The notes beneath the pieces were generated by a model. It worked only from the letters and a program-made list of their open reading frames with translations, ran no database searches and was not told the origin of the DNA. From Cenococcum geophilum 1.58 (Eukaryota; Ascomycota; Dothideomycetes; Gloniales; Gloniaceae), in assembly GCA_001692895.1 (NCBI GenBank), contig KV748231.1, positions 977,888 to 1,041,887 of the forward strand: 64,000 nt of DNA, given 5' to 3'. The translations under genes and the position numbers were made by a program. This document shows, one piece after another, positions 1 to 11,591 of this stretch (position 1 is the first letter of the stretch; every line of letters starts with the position of its first letter).

Positions 1-922
1 AGCGGGTATATTCTTGTGGATACACAACTAATCATAAGACACTACCACGTCGAAGAGGAGATTGCAGCAGCAATCTCGCTTTACCTTGATGTAATCAACT
101 TGTTCTTGGCTATTCTCCGGATCCTTAACTCTCAAAGCAACAATTAGGCTCTCTATACGCGGTAGAAACACTACTCTATATGGGGACGGACACTCGAACT
201 GGTGCATTCTTTAAGTTGGAAGTTTGGTGGAATGGCGCATTGACAACAATTGTTTTCTTTGCCTGTAATGCTCGTTGCGATTAAGTTGCTTTGATCCATA
301 TTGTACTATAGCCAAAAACCTTTCTGTCACTTCTACAATAACTTTCCCATCTCCCGCTGAAAGGCCTTCTTAATCCTGCACCACTCTTCTTTGCGTGGGG
401 TGTTTCATCTACGGGACAGGCAAATACGGCACGATTTATCGCCATGTGATAAGATGATTGGTGGCCGAATGCAGATGATACTCCCGCATTTGGTGGTGGA
501 GCTTATCGCTTAAGCCGGAACTTCTTGGCATTTGGAACAGAGCTGGGAAGAGCGACACCAGAACTGAATCGCAGATCTCGAGACCACCAAATATCTCGAA
601 AATACCCTGTCAACCCCTTCGCCAGCCTTTAAAGAGAACAAAGTCGTTCGCTATTCCGAGACCTTCCATTCCCCGCCTTTTGCTATCTTTCAGCGGCATT
701 CCCTCCACTTGTATCCATATCCATCAACGCCCACAAAGTAAAACGTCTTAGCACACCGCCCATCTTGAAACAAGTTCTTCCCCGCAAACCGGAAGACTCA
801 ACATAACAACCGATCCTTTATCTCACCTCTTCTCCTGCCTTTATAGCCTTACACGCTTCTCTATGCGCTCCGCCTTCTAGTCCCGAATCAATTAATACCA
901 CCCCCGCCACCTCAACAACCCC
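1..922. other. 5' flank of the ceramide synthase gene
   Basis: No coding region is recognisable here. The last 250 bases before the start codon at 923 are pyrimidine-rich (CT/CCT runs around 780-910), as is common upstream of start codons in filamentous fungi, so this stretch is probably promoter and 5' UTR. No specific operator was identified. Confidence 0.5.
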
Positions 923-2703
923 ATGGCTGCAAAGGAGGCATTTCCACAGGCGGACAACGGTTTTGCCACCCCTTTTGATTCCAATTGGGCACTGGAAGAG
1001 CAGCAGAATGCCCCGCCTACACGAACTGACTCCCTAAAACCTTATGGTAGCTATGCTCCCGAAAGTGGTGTTCATCGGCTTGCTGTGAAAAGAGCCAAAA
1101 AAAACCCCAAAGATGAGAGTCTTACAGCGACGCTCTGCACATTGATTTGCGAGCACCAGACAGGTATATCAGGCAATTGAGGTGATTTATCGGACTGAAA
1201 CTAATTACAAAATCAGGTCTCTCCATAAACCTCCTCCTCCTCCTTTTCCTAACCCATGTTTGCTTCCCACGCGCCAGGCGACGGACTGAAAAATTCTTCC
1301 ACCTGTCCTACTACGATGCGGAAAGCGGCCTTTACACCTCCGGAATTGATGATCTCCCTTTCGTAGTATTTTGGATCGTCGTCTTTACCGGCCTTCGTGC
1401 GACGGTCATGGATCACATCCTGTATCCTCTCGCCAGCTTCGGAGGTATTAAGACCAAAAAGGAGAAGATCAGATTTGCTGAACAGGCTTGGCTATTAATA
1501 TATTATACGGTGTTCTGGACGTTGGGCATGGTTAGTCTCCCGTCCGTCTTACCCACAAACGTTTCCCAATCCGCGTCGTTTGTTCAATTATATACCCCAA
1601 AACCTTAGGCCACCTTTTGACTTCTCTATTTCTAGTATATCATGTATCATTCAACCTACTGGTTCAACCTAAAGGAAATGTGGACGCACTGGCCCACCCG
1701 GAAAATGAACTCTCTTTTCAAGTGGTACTACCTAGTCCAGTTCGCTTTCTGCTTGCAACAAATTCTCGTAGTGAATATTGAGGAAAGACGGAAGGACTAC
1801 GCACAGATGTTTACGCACCATATCATCACGAGTACTCTCATCTTCATGAGTTATGGGTATTACCAAATGAGGGTTGGTAACGTAATTTTGTGCGTTATGG
1901 ATGTTGTAGACATCATTCTTCCTGTAAGTCTAACCCGGAGATCCGTAGTAAACACCAAATATCTTGAGTTGGGATATTCGAGGGGACAAACTAATATTCC
2001 ATTCTAGGCTGCCAAAACGCTTAAATACCTCGGCTTCACAACCGCCTGCGACATTGCCTTTGGCATCTTTATAGCCGTCTGGTTCATTACTCGCCACGTC
2101 TTCTACCTCATGGTTTGCTGGTCAATATATGCTGACAGTATCCCGTGCACATGCTATCACTCTGACACCGGCATCGTCATTACTGCCACTTCCAACCCCG
2201 AGGCATATGTTAAAGATGGAGGTAATGCCATCTGGAAGAATATCTTTCAAACGTATCTCGACCCTGAAGGCCTCGTTTGCTGGAATCCGAGGATCAGATC
2301 GAGTTTCCTGGGACTACTGCTTGCGCTCCAGGTCATTGCGCTAATTTGGTTTGCTATGATTATGCGCGTAGCTTGGAAAGTTGTGAATGGTGGTGGAGCG
2401 GACGACTCGCGCTCTGATGACGAGGGAGAGGAAGAAGAGGACGAAATTGATATTGAAGAGTTTATTGAGCCTAAAGTGTCTCATCTCAATGGGATTGTCA
2501 AGGCTAACCTTGGCATGGCGCCAGTAGAGGAAGATGTTGGGGTTGAATCTTTGACTTTTACGCGACGGACAAGCCCTGGCATAAGGACCTTCAAGCGGAG
2601 TGGTGGAAGAGGAGGTGGCGGGATGGCAAGTGGGATTAGTATTCCTGGCCATGGTGACCGAAAAGAGCTGCTGGGTAGAATTGGGTGCGATAAGCCTTCA
2701 TGA
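923..2703 (+). CDS. lag1: Ceramide synthase (LAG1/LAC1 type, TLC domain)
   Basis: Sphingoid-base N-acyltransferase of the ER membrane, joining acyl-CoA to a long-chain base to give (dihydro)ceramide. I read four exons: 923-1163, 1217-1530, 1636-1923 and 2008-2703. All junctions are GT-AG and in phase, giving 512 aa. The TLC/Lag1 region spans roughly residues 110-380. The paired histidines (THHIIT, about residues 246-247) and the downstream acidic pair (MDVVDIILP, Asp about 274 and 277) are present; these are the catalytic residues known for the family. Several hydrophobic helices surround them. The C-terminal tail carries a strongly acidic stretch (DDEGEEEEDE) and a Gly/Arg patch, probably cytosolic. 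The first Met of the N-terminal exon was used; no in-frame alternative changes the domain. Ascomycetes usually have two paralogues, and I cannot assign this one to a class. Confidence 0.93.
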
Positions 2704-3617
2704 GGCATTCGCATTGCAGTTATCCCTTTTCTTCCCTCCCCTCATACCTCTTACCAAACGGTTAGCACGATTGTTCTATGTGGCGTTTTCAACTCTTTAC
2801 ACTCACGATTAGGTCGCGTGGCATGGTAAGATTACTTTTCGCTCACAGTCCTTACACATGCCAGCTGCAAAATACACTAGAGGATAGATGATTATCCCGT
2901 GCTTATCTTCTCATGCTTCCGGCGCATCTTTTAGCGGTTACGTTAATGAAGCGAGGTGAACGTAGAGCTCGAACTTGAGGGCGATTTGATTCACAGCATT
3001 ATAAGATACCCTTGAGCTGTGCGAGAACAGGTGTTACTTTTCAGTCCTTTTATTGAAATTGCTAGCGCTAGTATTATGAGAATACCTTCCTAACTCGACT
3101 TCCGCATCCTCGTGTGACTATCATTCCATCTTAATCAAAAATCGGTCAAGTATTATATTGGTGTTGAATTCTTCTCCCGTGAATAGTCTAAGTCAGCTTC
3201 TGTTAAACTGGCTTAGACTCTATCACAAAAAGTTCCCTGTACGGCCTTAGCTATCTCTATGATCCTTCTCAGCAATATCTCGAGCTCTAATTTCTGTCGA
3301 AGGAATGTAGCTCTTCTTACCGGAATAACACGGGCCCTGGCAGCATGGCGCATTCCTACTATAGTCATAATAGTTCGTTATTGCATCCCGGTAGCTATAG
3401 ACCGCCTGACTGTCTACAACGGAATTGGCATTAGCGCCTTAGCATATTGTCAGAACACCACAGGTAAGTATTTGTGCTTTACACCCCTACGGTTCACGCA
3501 ATCAATGCTACTATCACTATGCTGGTTAGTTTCCTCACTTATTCTAATAGATGTTCACTTTGTGAGCAGCGTAGTCTGCCAAAATGTAGGGCATGTGTTG
3601 CTTAATTCTTCTATCTA
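2704..3617. other. Intergenic, no supported gene
   Basis: This stretch follows the ceramide synthase stop. A 120-codon open frame at 3259-3621 is rich in Ser/Ile/Cys, matches no family I know, and ends at the target site of the neighbouring MITE. I do not regard it as a gene. Confidence 0.5.
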
Positions 3618-3625
3618 CTAAGGTG
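3618..3625. repeat. Target-site duplication, left (CTAAGGTG)
   Basis: Eight bases identical to 4063-4070, directly abutting the MITE terminus. Confidence 0.9.
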
Positions 3626-4062
3626 CAGTGGTCCCAATGATATTTATATCCATCGCTTCTTAACGATATATTCACTCATAAGCAATGATAACGATTGGAT
3701 TTTTTAAGATCCTTATGAATGAATATCCATAAGCTTATGAATATATATAGGAAAGCTAAAGCCTCGTGGTGTAGTAAAAGGATGCTGAGGCGTATACGTA
3801 GTATTAATCGTACGCTCTACATTCTGGTATATACGCAAGAGTAAAAATTTTAATACTTGCCCGCAATAAAGGGGGGGGGGGGTAAGGGCCTCTAGGAAGC
3901 CGTCGACCTTGACAAATAACTACAACACCATGCCAAGACTAGTTATGTAGCTTATATAAGCCATATCGCGAATATCCATTCATATCGCGATATTTTAGCT
4001 CCCTTAATGATAACCATTGATATTTAGTCAAAATATCAATCCATTCATCACTGGGACCACTG
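3626..4062. mobile_element. hAT-type MITE (437 bp)
   Basis: The ends form a terminal inverted repeat: CAGTGGTCCCA at the left and TGGGACCACTG at the right. The element is bracketed by a perfect 8-bp direct repeat, CTAAGGTG, at 3618-3625 and 4063-4070. An 8-bp target duplication with a CAG...CTG terminus is the hallmark of hAT transposons. The interior is AT-rich with a G-tract near 3871 and no transposase frame, so the element is non-autonomous. The perfect duplication suggests a fairly recent insertion. Its termini differ from those of the larger hAT element at 4909-7713, so the two are different families. Confidence 0.9.
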
Positions 4063-4070
4063 CTAAGGTG
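4063..4070. repeat. Target-site duplication, right (CTAAGGTG)
   Basis: Eight bases identical to 3618-3625, directly abutting the right terminus of the MITE. Confidence 0.9.
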
Positions 4071-4464
4071 TAAACTGGCACTACCGAGCCATCCTTTTGG
4101 AACGTTGCAGCGAGTCTGACAACTTTGTAGGCTATACCACCGCTGTGTAAGGGAGAATGTTAGCGGGGAGGCAACTAAAGGAAGTTATCAAGGGAGCAGG
4201 GTGGGAATAGGAGGCCGATGTGCTGGGTAATGGCAGGCCGTTCTTCGCTACCTTCAAAGGGCTATTACGCGCCTCAACCCCCAATTTCCTACATCACGAG
4301 GTGCCAACCGCCGCTTCCGCCACAAAGAGCCAGCCATATTTTGGAGATGATGATCCATCAGACCCAGTTCATTATATTCGCGATCCTCAAAAACTAATTG
4401 CATACCTTGTTCCTCCCCTAAAGCCATACCTTCATAGACCAGTGATGGAATTATATTGGAGCGC

Positions 4465-4501
4465 GCTAGCACGCCAATTGGCGCGGAGTTAGCGTGCTAG
4501 C
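4465..4501. repeat. Short perfect inverted repeat
   Basis: GCTAGCACGC (4465-4474) pairs exactly with GCGTGCTAGC (4492-4501) across a 17-base loop. It sits at the point where the first coding block of the broken gene stops, so it may mark a small rearrangement or insertion footprint. Confidence 0.6.
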
Positions 4502-4900
4502 TTGTTTAGGTAACCGCTAAGCTTAGTTAGGTATAAACATCTGGATGGCCACTGGAGCGCTGGCGTACTCCACTCCACGCCAATCCAATTCCATCGCTAT
4601 CCAAGCCGCCAGAAGGTCAGAAGGAAGATCGTATGCACAAAATACACCGCAAATGGGAGGAAGATGTACGATCGGGCAAGACCAGCATCGCTAAGACGGC
4701 AAGCTGGCAAGGTGTTAAGAGCAAAGCTACAAATGGCATGAGTTGGGCCATGTCGCAGACCAAGTCAGCCAATCTGGAGTTTCTAAACCGCATTGTGAAT
4801 GACAGGAAAAGTGGTGGCCAGCACACCGATTCTCACGCTGGGGATAGTGTTTCTGAAGGCAAGACAACTTATAAGACTAGGATTACAAGAAATGGTGCTG

Positions 4901-4908
4901 ATCTACCC
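4901..4908. repeat. Target-site duplication, left (ATCTACCC)
   Basis: Identical to 7714-7721 and adjacent to the hAT terminus. Confidence 0.92.
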
Positions 4909-7713
4909 CAGTGCTGTTATTAATATTCAATATCAGTATTAGGCCGTATTGATATTGATATTGAATAGTAGTTCAATATTAAAAAGATATTGAATATTAA
5001 ATATAGTACAGTCTTGGTATGGCATTTTAATTAAAAGTAGGCCCTATACGCCCCTAAGCTTTAGTAAGGCTTTAAACTAGCTGCTCCCCCGTAACCGCCC
5101 CCCCACTACTACCATTAAGTTCGTGATCCTTGGCGTAGTGTAGTAGGTGTTAGCTGCTTTCTAGATTCTGCTAAGAGCTTAGAAGCCTCTTATACTACAT
5201 TCGTCGCCATAAGCCTCCCGCCGGCGGTAATATTACTTAGTAGCCAACTCTTTAAGCACTCCATATGTTTAATATTTGTACTCCCTAGTAATATACGGTC
5301 CTATAAGATTGTTCGCTGTATACCTAAGAAGATTCGTTCTACCTCTACCAATATTAACGGTATAGATAGTATATTAATAGCCATTTAAGAAAGTTGTGGG
5401 TAGTTAGCTCTACAAGTTAGATTAAGCCACTACTATAGTGCCGTGCCTTAGATTAAAATAGGCTTTAATTTAATAAAGTCTTTATACTTGTCTTTTACGC
5501 TATTAGTGATATTAAGCATGTATATATAGAATTTAGTTTTAAAAGGCTTAGTAGAGCAATTAGTAGAGGCAACTTTTGGCTTAACTTTATAATATATATA
5601 TTACTCCTCCTAAAGCTTCCTTACTGCCGTAAATAATTACTTATACCACTTCTTATTCTAGTGTCTCTTAATATAGACTTTCTAATATAAGGGGTAAAGG
5701 AGGATTAAAGCGGCGTATGCGGAAGTATTATTAGTAAGCTTATAGTATTTATTAAAGGTATACTAGCTTATAATAATAGCAGTAAGAAGATATAGATTTT
5801 TATAATATTAATCCTATTAATTACTAATTAGTAGAGCCTTAGTTATAACTAAAAAGCTTACCTTTAAATGCTTATAGTGTTTAATAAGTATATCTATTAT
5901 ATATAGCGTCTGGTTAATTAATAAGAAGTTGCCTTAGTTTATTATTGTTACCTTATGAAACGGCTTTAAAAAAGCGTATGTTTTATTAATTATATTCTAA
6001 TCTTCTAGTAAGAGACAGTCGTCTTTTACTTTTTTATACTAATCGCAATAGTACGTGTTAATTACCGTTTAAATACTTTTACTCTTAATAGCTTTAAGTA
6101 TAGTATACTACAAGTTCCACTAGGTATTGTTATCTAAAGGAATTAATTACTTAGCTAAGGTTTTAAACTTATTCTAGCGAGCCTCTAACGCGCGAATATA
6201 TATAATAAGGTTATAAACTTTATTAAGTATACCAATCTCTCTTTAGCCTATAGCTTATGCCTCCTTTATCTTCTATACGAGCTTCTTATTAATTATTAAG
6301 TTCTTATTAAGCTAAACTTACTAAAGGGCTTTATTAATTGCTTCTTTATCTTTAAGGTAGAGGAAGGCCTAAAGGGTAAGGTTAATAACGTAGCCACTAT
6401 ATTAAATTTAGTGGTAAACTAGGTCCTAATAAGGGAGCTTTTTTTTCTAAAGGCCTATAAAAATAAAGCAATACATTTTATTATTTAAGCCGTGATTATT
6501 GCTGTATATATAGCCAATCTTACCTATAATATTGTAGCTCTTAGCGATATAAAGAAAGGCAACGGCCTAGTCCTTACTACTATATAAGGGAAGTTCTAGT
6601 AGAGTAAGCAGAGCCTTTTATAACTACCTTATTTCTGCTTTAATAAATAAGTAATAATTGCTTAAAAGGAATAGTAGTTTAGTAACGTCTATATATTAAT
6701 TAAGAAGTAGATTTTTAAGAGAGAGTTTTAAAGCTTTAATTTTAGGATATCGCGATATACTATATACGACTACTTAATTAGCTTTAGTATAGTTACTCTT
6801 ATATTAATTATAACTTCCTTTATAGTATAATTAACTATTATAAGCAACGCGTGTAGTTCTAGCTAGGTAGCTATATTATATAGTAGACTTTATATAGTAA
6901 TAAGCTGTATAAGAGCTTTATTAAAGGCGTTGCGATTAATAGTAGCTTAAAGAGTTCGCTCTTCTTAAGCTTCGTAATTAACCTGTCTAGAGGCTTATAA
7001 GCTGTTTAGTATATTTAAGAGGCGCTCCTCTTATAATTACTTCACTTAAACCTCTCTAGCTTAAATCTCTATACTGTGCTTTTTAGCTAAGTAGGCGCAA
7101 ACAGATATTAAGGAGGCAGAATTCTATTTATATATTAAGCAGTACCATATTTAATTCTTACTATCGTAAATAGCTTTATAAGGGAGAGGGTTACGGGCAA
7201 GCTGCTATATAGAAGTAGCTAACTTGCGCCTTTTATAAGGCGACTTTAGGGTAGTTGCTAGTATAGAGTCGCTTAACGCGTTATTATTGCCGCTAGAGTA
7301 AGTAAACTAATTAGAATTAAGCTTAGAAATAGCAGAAGATAATATATCGTTATTATTAATTACGTTAGTAGATAAGGGAGGTATAGCGTTAATTAAGGGC
7401 AGAGTGTAGGGGGGGTAGTAAAAATCGTTAAAATTAATAATATTATGCGCGATGTCTTATAAAGTCTAATTTAATATTTAGTAAATTTTACTTTCTATAG
7501 GTTTACCTATTAAATTTAAAATATATACGTATTGTAAGGAGGCCCGAGAGTTATTTACCGATATATCTACCTTTATTTTACCACCTTAACTCTAAAAATA
7601 TTTAATATTTAATATCTTTTAGTATTGAACATATCGTATTAATATTAATATTGATCGTTCAATATTCAATATTCAATATTAGTAATCAATACTCAATACT
7701 GATAACAGCACTG
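4909..7713 (-). mobile_element. RIP-degraded autonomous-size hAT transposon (2805 bp)
   Basis: The terminal inverted repeat is CAGTGCTGTTAT at 4909 and ATAACAGCACTG ending at 7713. It is flanked by a perfect 8-bp duplication, ATCTACCC, at 4901-4908 and 7714-7721. The interior is very AT-rich with TA-rich dinucleotides and dense stops on all frames, as expected after repeat-induced point mutation. On the minus strand broken protein-like stretches (for example near 7110-7200) resemble a transposase with stops where CAG/CAA would be, but no domain is intact. The subterminal region repeats AATATT/AATACT motifs on both sides. Orientation is inferred from these stretches and is uncertain. Confidence 0.88.
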
Positions 7714-7721
7714 ATCTACCC
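7714..7721. repeat. Target-site duplication, right (ATCTACCC)
   Basis: Identical to 4901-4908 and adjacent to the hAT terminus. Confidence 0.92.
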
Positions 7722-7988
7722 AGCTACCATTCTTGGTACTGAAGAGGAATCAGAAGTGAGTTCATTAACTCGATGATGCAGTCGAAGACTAAAGCACAGA
7801 GAGATGCTGTGATTGCCGCAGGCCTAATACCAGTCTCTTTTGCCATCGATGTGCTGGCAACTATTATCTGGCCTTTCGGTGGTTTGCTCGAAATTGACTC
7901 CGTATGGGCGTATTCGTCTATTCGCGGCGCGAAAACCGCAAGGTCAACCAAGACCGTATGGAGGTTGGAACTGAGTGGAAGTGTATAA

Positions 7989-8516
7989 TTACTACAATGG
8001 TTAAGAGTTAAAACCGCAAATTTATATCGTCATTATGTCGACACCCCTATTGGCAATAATAGTCGTGTGAATTTGCTCAGACTTCAATACTCAATTTTGA
8101 ACCCACGAAAACTAAACCGCGGTTCCATGCAATCGAAACTATGGACGGTCACATAACAAACGATATACGAATTTTTGACAGTCATATGAGACAAGGAATA
8201 GCCAACCGACGAACATAAAGATATCTCTTAAATTTGTGTGAGCGATCCGATGTTGTAAAGAAGCGCACTTCAGACACTCCTCTATCGTCTGGCCGCTCCT
8301 GGAATAATTCATCTAGTCAGACGAAATAGTCTATGTGGAGAAATAGTATCCCTATCATTTGGTATTCAGATTACTGTATCTCGCCAAGTCGCTTTCAGCT
8401 TACCTTTTTCTTCAACAGCAGATGTTCATGTGCCTAGTTTTGTTTTATATCTTTTGCCATCCTCCCAAAGGCCCATCTTGCTTTAAAAAAAGCATCGTCT
8501 TTATCCTACTCCCTCT
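7989..8516. other. Intergenic, nothing recognised
   Basis: Lies between the end of the broken gene and the 3' end of the minus-strand phosphatase gene. It probably includes the phosphatase 3' UTR. No RNA gene or repeat was recognised. Confidence 0.4.
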
Positions 8517-10092
8517 TTATGAAGCGGCTTGCTTGAACCCATCTGCTCGTCCAGACCCAACAACCCCCGCCTGCGCAACTTTCGCCTCCTCACTCGACAC
8601 AACCAAAACCTTCTTTAACTGCTCAATCTCTGCATCTCCCAATCCGCATAGTGCTCGCATATAGCCCTCAGCACTGCCCCACTCCCTCTCAATCATCTCT
8701 AACGCGGAAATCATACTCTCCTTCTTGGCGCCGAGCATTCTCATTGCCGCCGCACGGCCTTTCTCCAAAACCTCGGGCCGGATCTCCTCTTCCTCAGCGC
8801 CACCGACTTTCTCGTCGCCGCCGAGATGCGGGCCCCTCTTCTGTAGCAGCGTTGCAAGTTCCGACATGCTCATACCTGTGCCGGTTATTTGAGACAGCGT
8901 GAACTTCCTAAAGTCCGGGCTGTTCATCAGCCGCTCAACTAACTTCTCCCTTGCGGGAAGCAGACCCTGCTCGGTTAGGTTATACTCCGCAGCAATTATC
9001 TCTCTTGGCACACCTAGCAGCTCGAGTATTAGGCCGAAGAAGATGCCGGTGCGGTCTTTACCTGCAGTGCAATGGATTAACGCGCCAAGGGGAGGCTTTG
9101 AAGAGGTAGCGAGGGGTGGGATTGGGGCCGAGGGAGAGTTAGAGAGGAATAATGAGTTGCGTTGAGGAGAGGGAGGTGGTAGAGAAGCAAGATAGAGCAG
9201 TATGGTGCGGAAGGCCGGCCCCGCATGGGTGAGGATATCGTGATAAGCGTGTGCGAAGCCCTGAAAGAATAATTAGCTTGGTGGGGGAATGGGTTACAAA
9301 ATAGAACGAAAAGGGGTAGAGGTGATACAGCATGAAAAAAGAAAGAGTAATACGGAATCTTTAACTTCCAGATTAATCTTTAGAACCAGCTACTACTGCC
9401 GCACAGAGGCGCGAGTGAGTGATGATGAAGAAGCACACTGCTTCCTCTGCTAACCTTTTCCAAAGGTCGCTGAGAGGAGTTGTCCTTCTGACTTCTCATT
9501 TATTGTGCACCCCAGACCCTTGCTTTTCTCATTGGCATAGGATGTGTCATCTTTTTGCCCATTTCCACTCTATACTGGTTCTAGACCATGCCATCCACAT
9601 CAAAGACAAAGTGCAAATAACAAGTGGAAGTTAGCCTACCTCAACACTCTCCCCCATATATTTCATGTACCTATCCGCTAGTCTCTCGGGACTGTAATCG
9701 TCATCCGCAAAAACTGGACACCATTCCCTCTCGATGCCCTCCTGCTCCACCATATGGATCCAGCCATCCCTCGCACCCGTAACATCTTTTGGAATCCCTT
9801 CCTCTCCTACCTCCTGCGTTTTGCCGTCTACTGCCCCTCGCCAGCCTTTCTCGACCTCGATCCTCGAGCGTAGGTCGAAGACTTTTTTTACGCCAATTGC
9901 TTTTACTTGCGTCCAGCCGGCGCTATCTAGTTGGGATACCTCGGCGCTGCGGAAGAGGATGCCGGGACGGACTTTGTGGCCGGTGGACGTAGGGAGGCCG
10001 CCGGGATAGAGCGCTGCGTCGCGGAAGTTATCTATATGGGGGATGGTGAAAAATGGAGGAGAAGGGAGTGGAGCTGCTTCGAGAGTAGCCAT
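8517..10092 (-). CDS. Tyrosine/lipid phosphatase family protein (Y_phosphatase3 type)
   Basis: Two exons on the minus strand, 9640-10092 and 8517-9260, joined in phase across a 379-bp intron to give 398 aa. The N-terminal part has the family opening (IDNFRDAALYP...VRPGILFRSAE) and the DLRS turn. The second exon carries the catalytic P-loop HCTAGKDRTG, with Cys and Arg of the CX5R signature near residue 214. The family comprises cytosolic protein-tyrosine or phosphoinositide phosphatases; the exact substrate cannot be told from sequence. The C-terminal part (MSELATLLQKRG onward) is helical, and the Gly/Asp-rich linker DEKVGGAEEEE is probably flexible. The intron is long for this genome. A 48-bp segment across its donor site is duplicated at 13128-13175. 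Confidence 0.9.
9620..9667. repeat. Source of the 48-bp templated copy at 13128-13175
   Basis: 48 bases identical to 13128-13175 and in the same orientation, covering 28 bases of phosphatase exon 1 and 20 bases of its intron including the donor site. I infer that this is the donor because here the sequence is part of a functional exon. Confidence 0.88.
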
Positions 10093-11591
10093 GATGTCGA
10101 TAACTCGAGAGTGGGGGATTTGAGGAGATAATAGGTGCGGCTGCTGGAGACCTGACGCCTGAAGTTTAGAGGAATATGTAGACTGTTAAGAAGGACTTAA
10201 AGCGCTGGCTGGACTTCTGAAGCTACTGCTAAATTGGTGCGGAGATAAGACTGTGAGAGTGAAACTAGGAGAAAAGGCCGCGGTGAGCGATGACACATAA
10301 CTATGGCTACTGAGCAAGGTCGAGAGAGGTGGTCAATAGAGGGCATTCGGAATTGAAGAAGGCCAAGGGCAAAAGGATATACAGCTCCGTATTGGTATCA
10401 AAGACGGCGAAGCAATGGCTTAACGGTGAGCTTTCTGCCACCGAGGTTCCAAGTGCCGGGGAGGGAGTCGTGGCTGCCAAGAACCCCGCTGCATGAGCTT
10501 CGACCGTGGATGCCAAGGGCCCGCTTTGTGTCGGCGTTCAGAAGGCCTTGAAGCGGCCAGTGGTCGCCTCATGCTTGCGAACGTGCCCTCGTAGACGTGA
10601 GAGCTATTCGGGAGTGCACGCTCCGGCTGGGGGCTTGGCTTCTTACATAAAAACCCACCCTCCTCTCGTCAGAGACCACACTAGATTTGACATTGAAATA
10701 CTTGAAGTCTTTTAAGTAGGCAAGCCAAACTAGTCTCAATTCATTTTTACCAGTCATCGCTCTTCTGATTTCGGAGGACAAGCTAAGTTTTGTCATGAAG
10801 TTCCTATCATTGAAGCAGCAAATAGTGAGATTAAGGAGGCCGGCACTACGTTTAGAGTAGACAACTCCAACTTCATCATAACAACGATACGAGACAGCGC
10901 CCTAGGGTCGTAAAGCATTTTCAGATTTCCGTAACTCCTCAAGTTTGATCCATATACCCTAGCCGGTCCTCGGCCACCTCCATTTACCAGCCATACCAAC
11001 CGTACTCCGTAGTCAAGCAAACAACAGCCTCGACCTTTTCCAGCTCATACCACCAGTCGCTTATCCAGCACTTGCTTTTCATCTAGTTGTATATATCAAT
11101 CAGTTCCAGAAACAATTTCCCTTACATTGCCACTCTGAAAGCCCACCCCGCACCAGTCCACTTAGTAAAAGTACCAGAAAACCATAAACACAAATCATTT
11201 AACGCCGGCCGTAGTTCTATCTGACCTAGAAAATATTTTACCAAAAAAGATCAAACAAAAGGGTAATACATAAACGTAGTACGGAAATAGACATCCAGCC
11301 TTTTCTTTCTTTTCAATGGAAATAAAACTTCAAGAAAACCCCAAAAAGATACTCTCGACGTTAGAGGAAGCAGAAAGATAAGCTCAACGTGCAAATAAGA
11401 GGTGGTAAGGAGTCAATCGGTGCACTTTTGGTATTCGGTACAACAAAGCTTGAAAGTAGGAACTAAGTATACGCAAGGGTATGCGGCAGCCCTCGAGAAT
11501 ATTGAATAATGTCATAATTCATCTGGGAAAGCAGTAGCTGTTGGCGCCTCAAGCCAACAAAGCGGAGCTACTACAGCCCTGCTCTTAAATG
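10093..11591. other. Intergenic, no supported gene
   Basis: About 1.5 kb between the start of the phosphatase gene and the end of the PQ-loop gene. Short open frames exist on both strands, but none has family resemblance, splice support or consistent composition. It should hold the phosphatase promoter and the PQ-loop 3' UTR. Confidence 0.45.

Larger units (their letters stand above)
4220..7988 (+). pseudogene. Disrupted conserved fungal gene, split by a hAT insertion
   Basis: Three coding-looking blocks lie in order: 4220-4492 (Pro-rich, ending near ELYWSALA), 4633-4900 (charged, with KTASWQGVKSKATNGMSWAM) and 7745-7988 (hydrophobic, with AAGLIPVSFAIDVLATIIWP then a RGAKTARS tail). They look like one protein family that I believe is conserved but uncharacterised in ascomycetes; that link is from memory and unproven. 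A 2.8-kb transposon with perfect 8-bp duplication separates blocks two and three. With the element and one duplication removed, the reading continues as ATG GTG CTG ATC TAC. The blocks are also in different frames, block one ends at a stop beside a small inverted repeat, and no clear start exists. The gene was therefore decayed, or decayed after insertion. The hydrophobic segment (about 25 residues) suggests a membrane-associated product. Confidence 0.75.
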
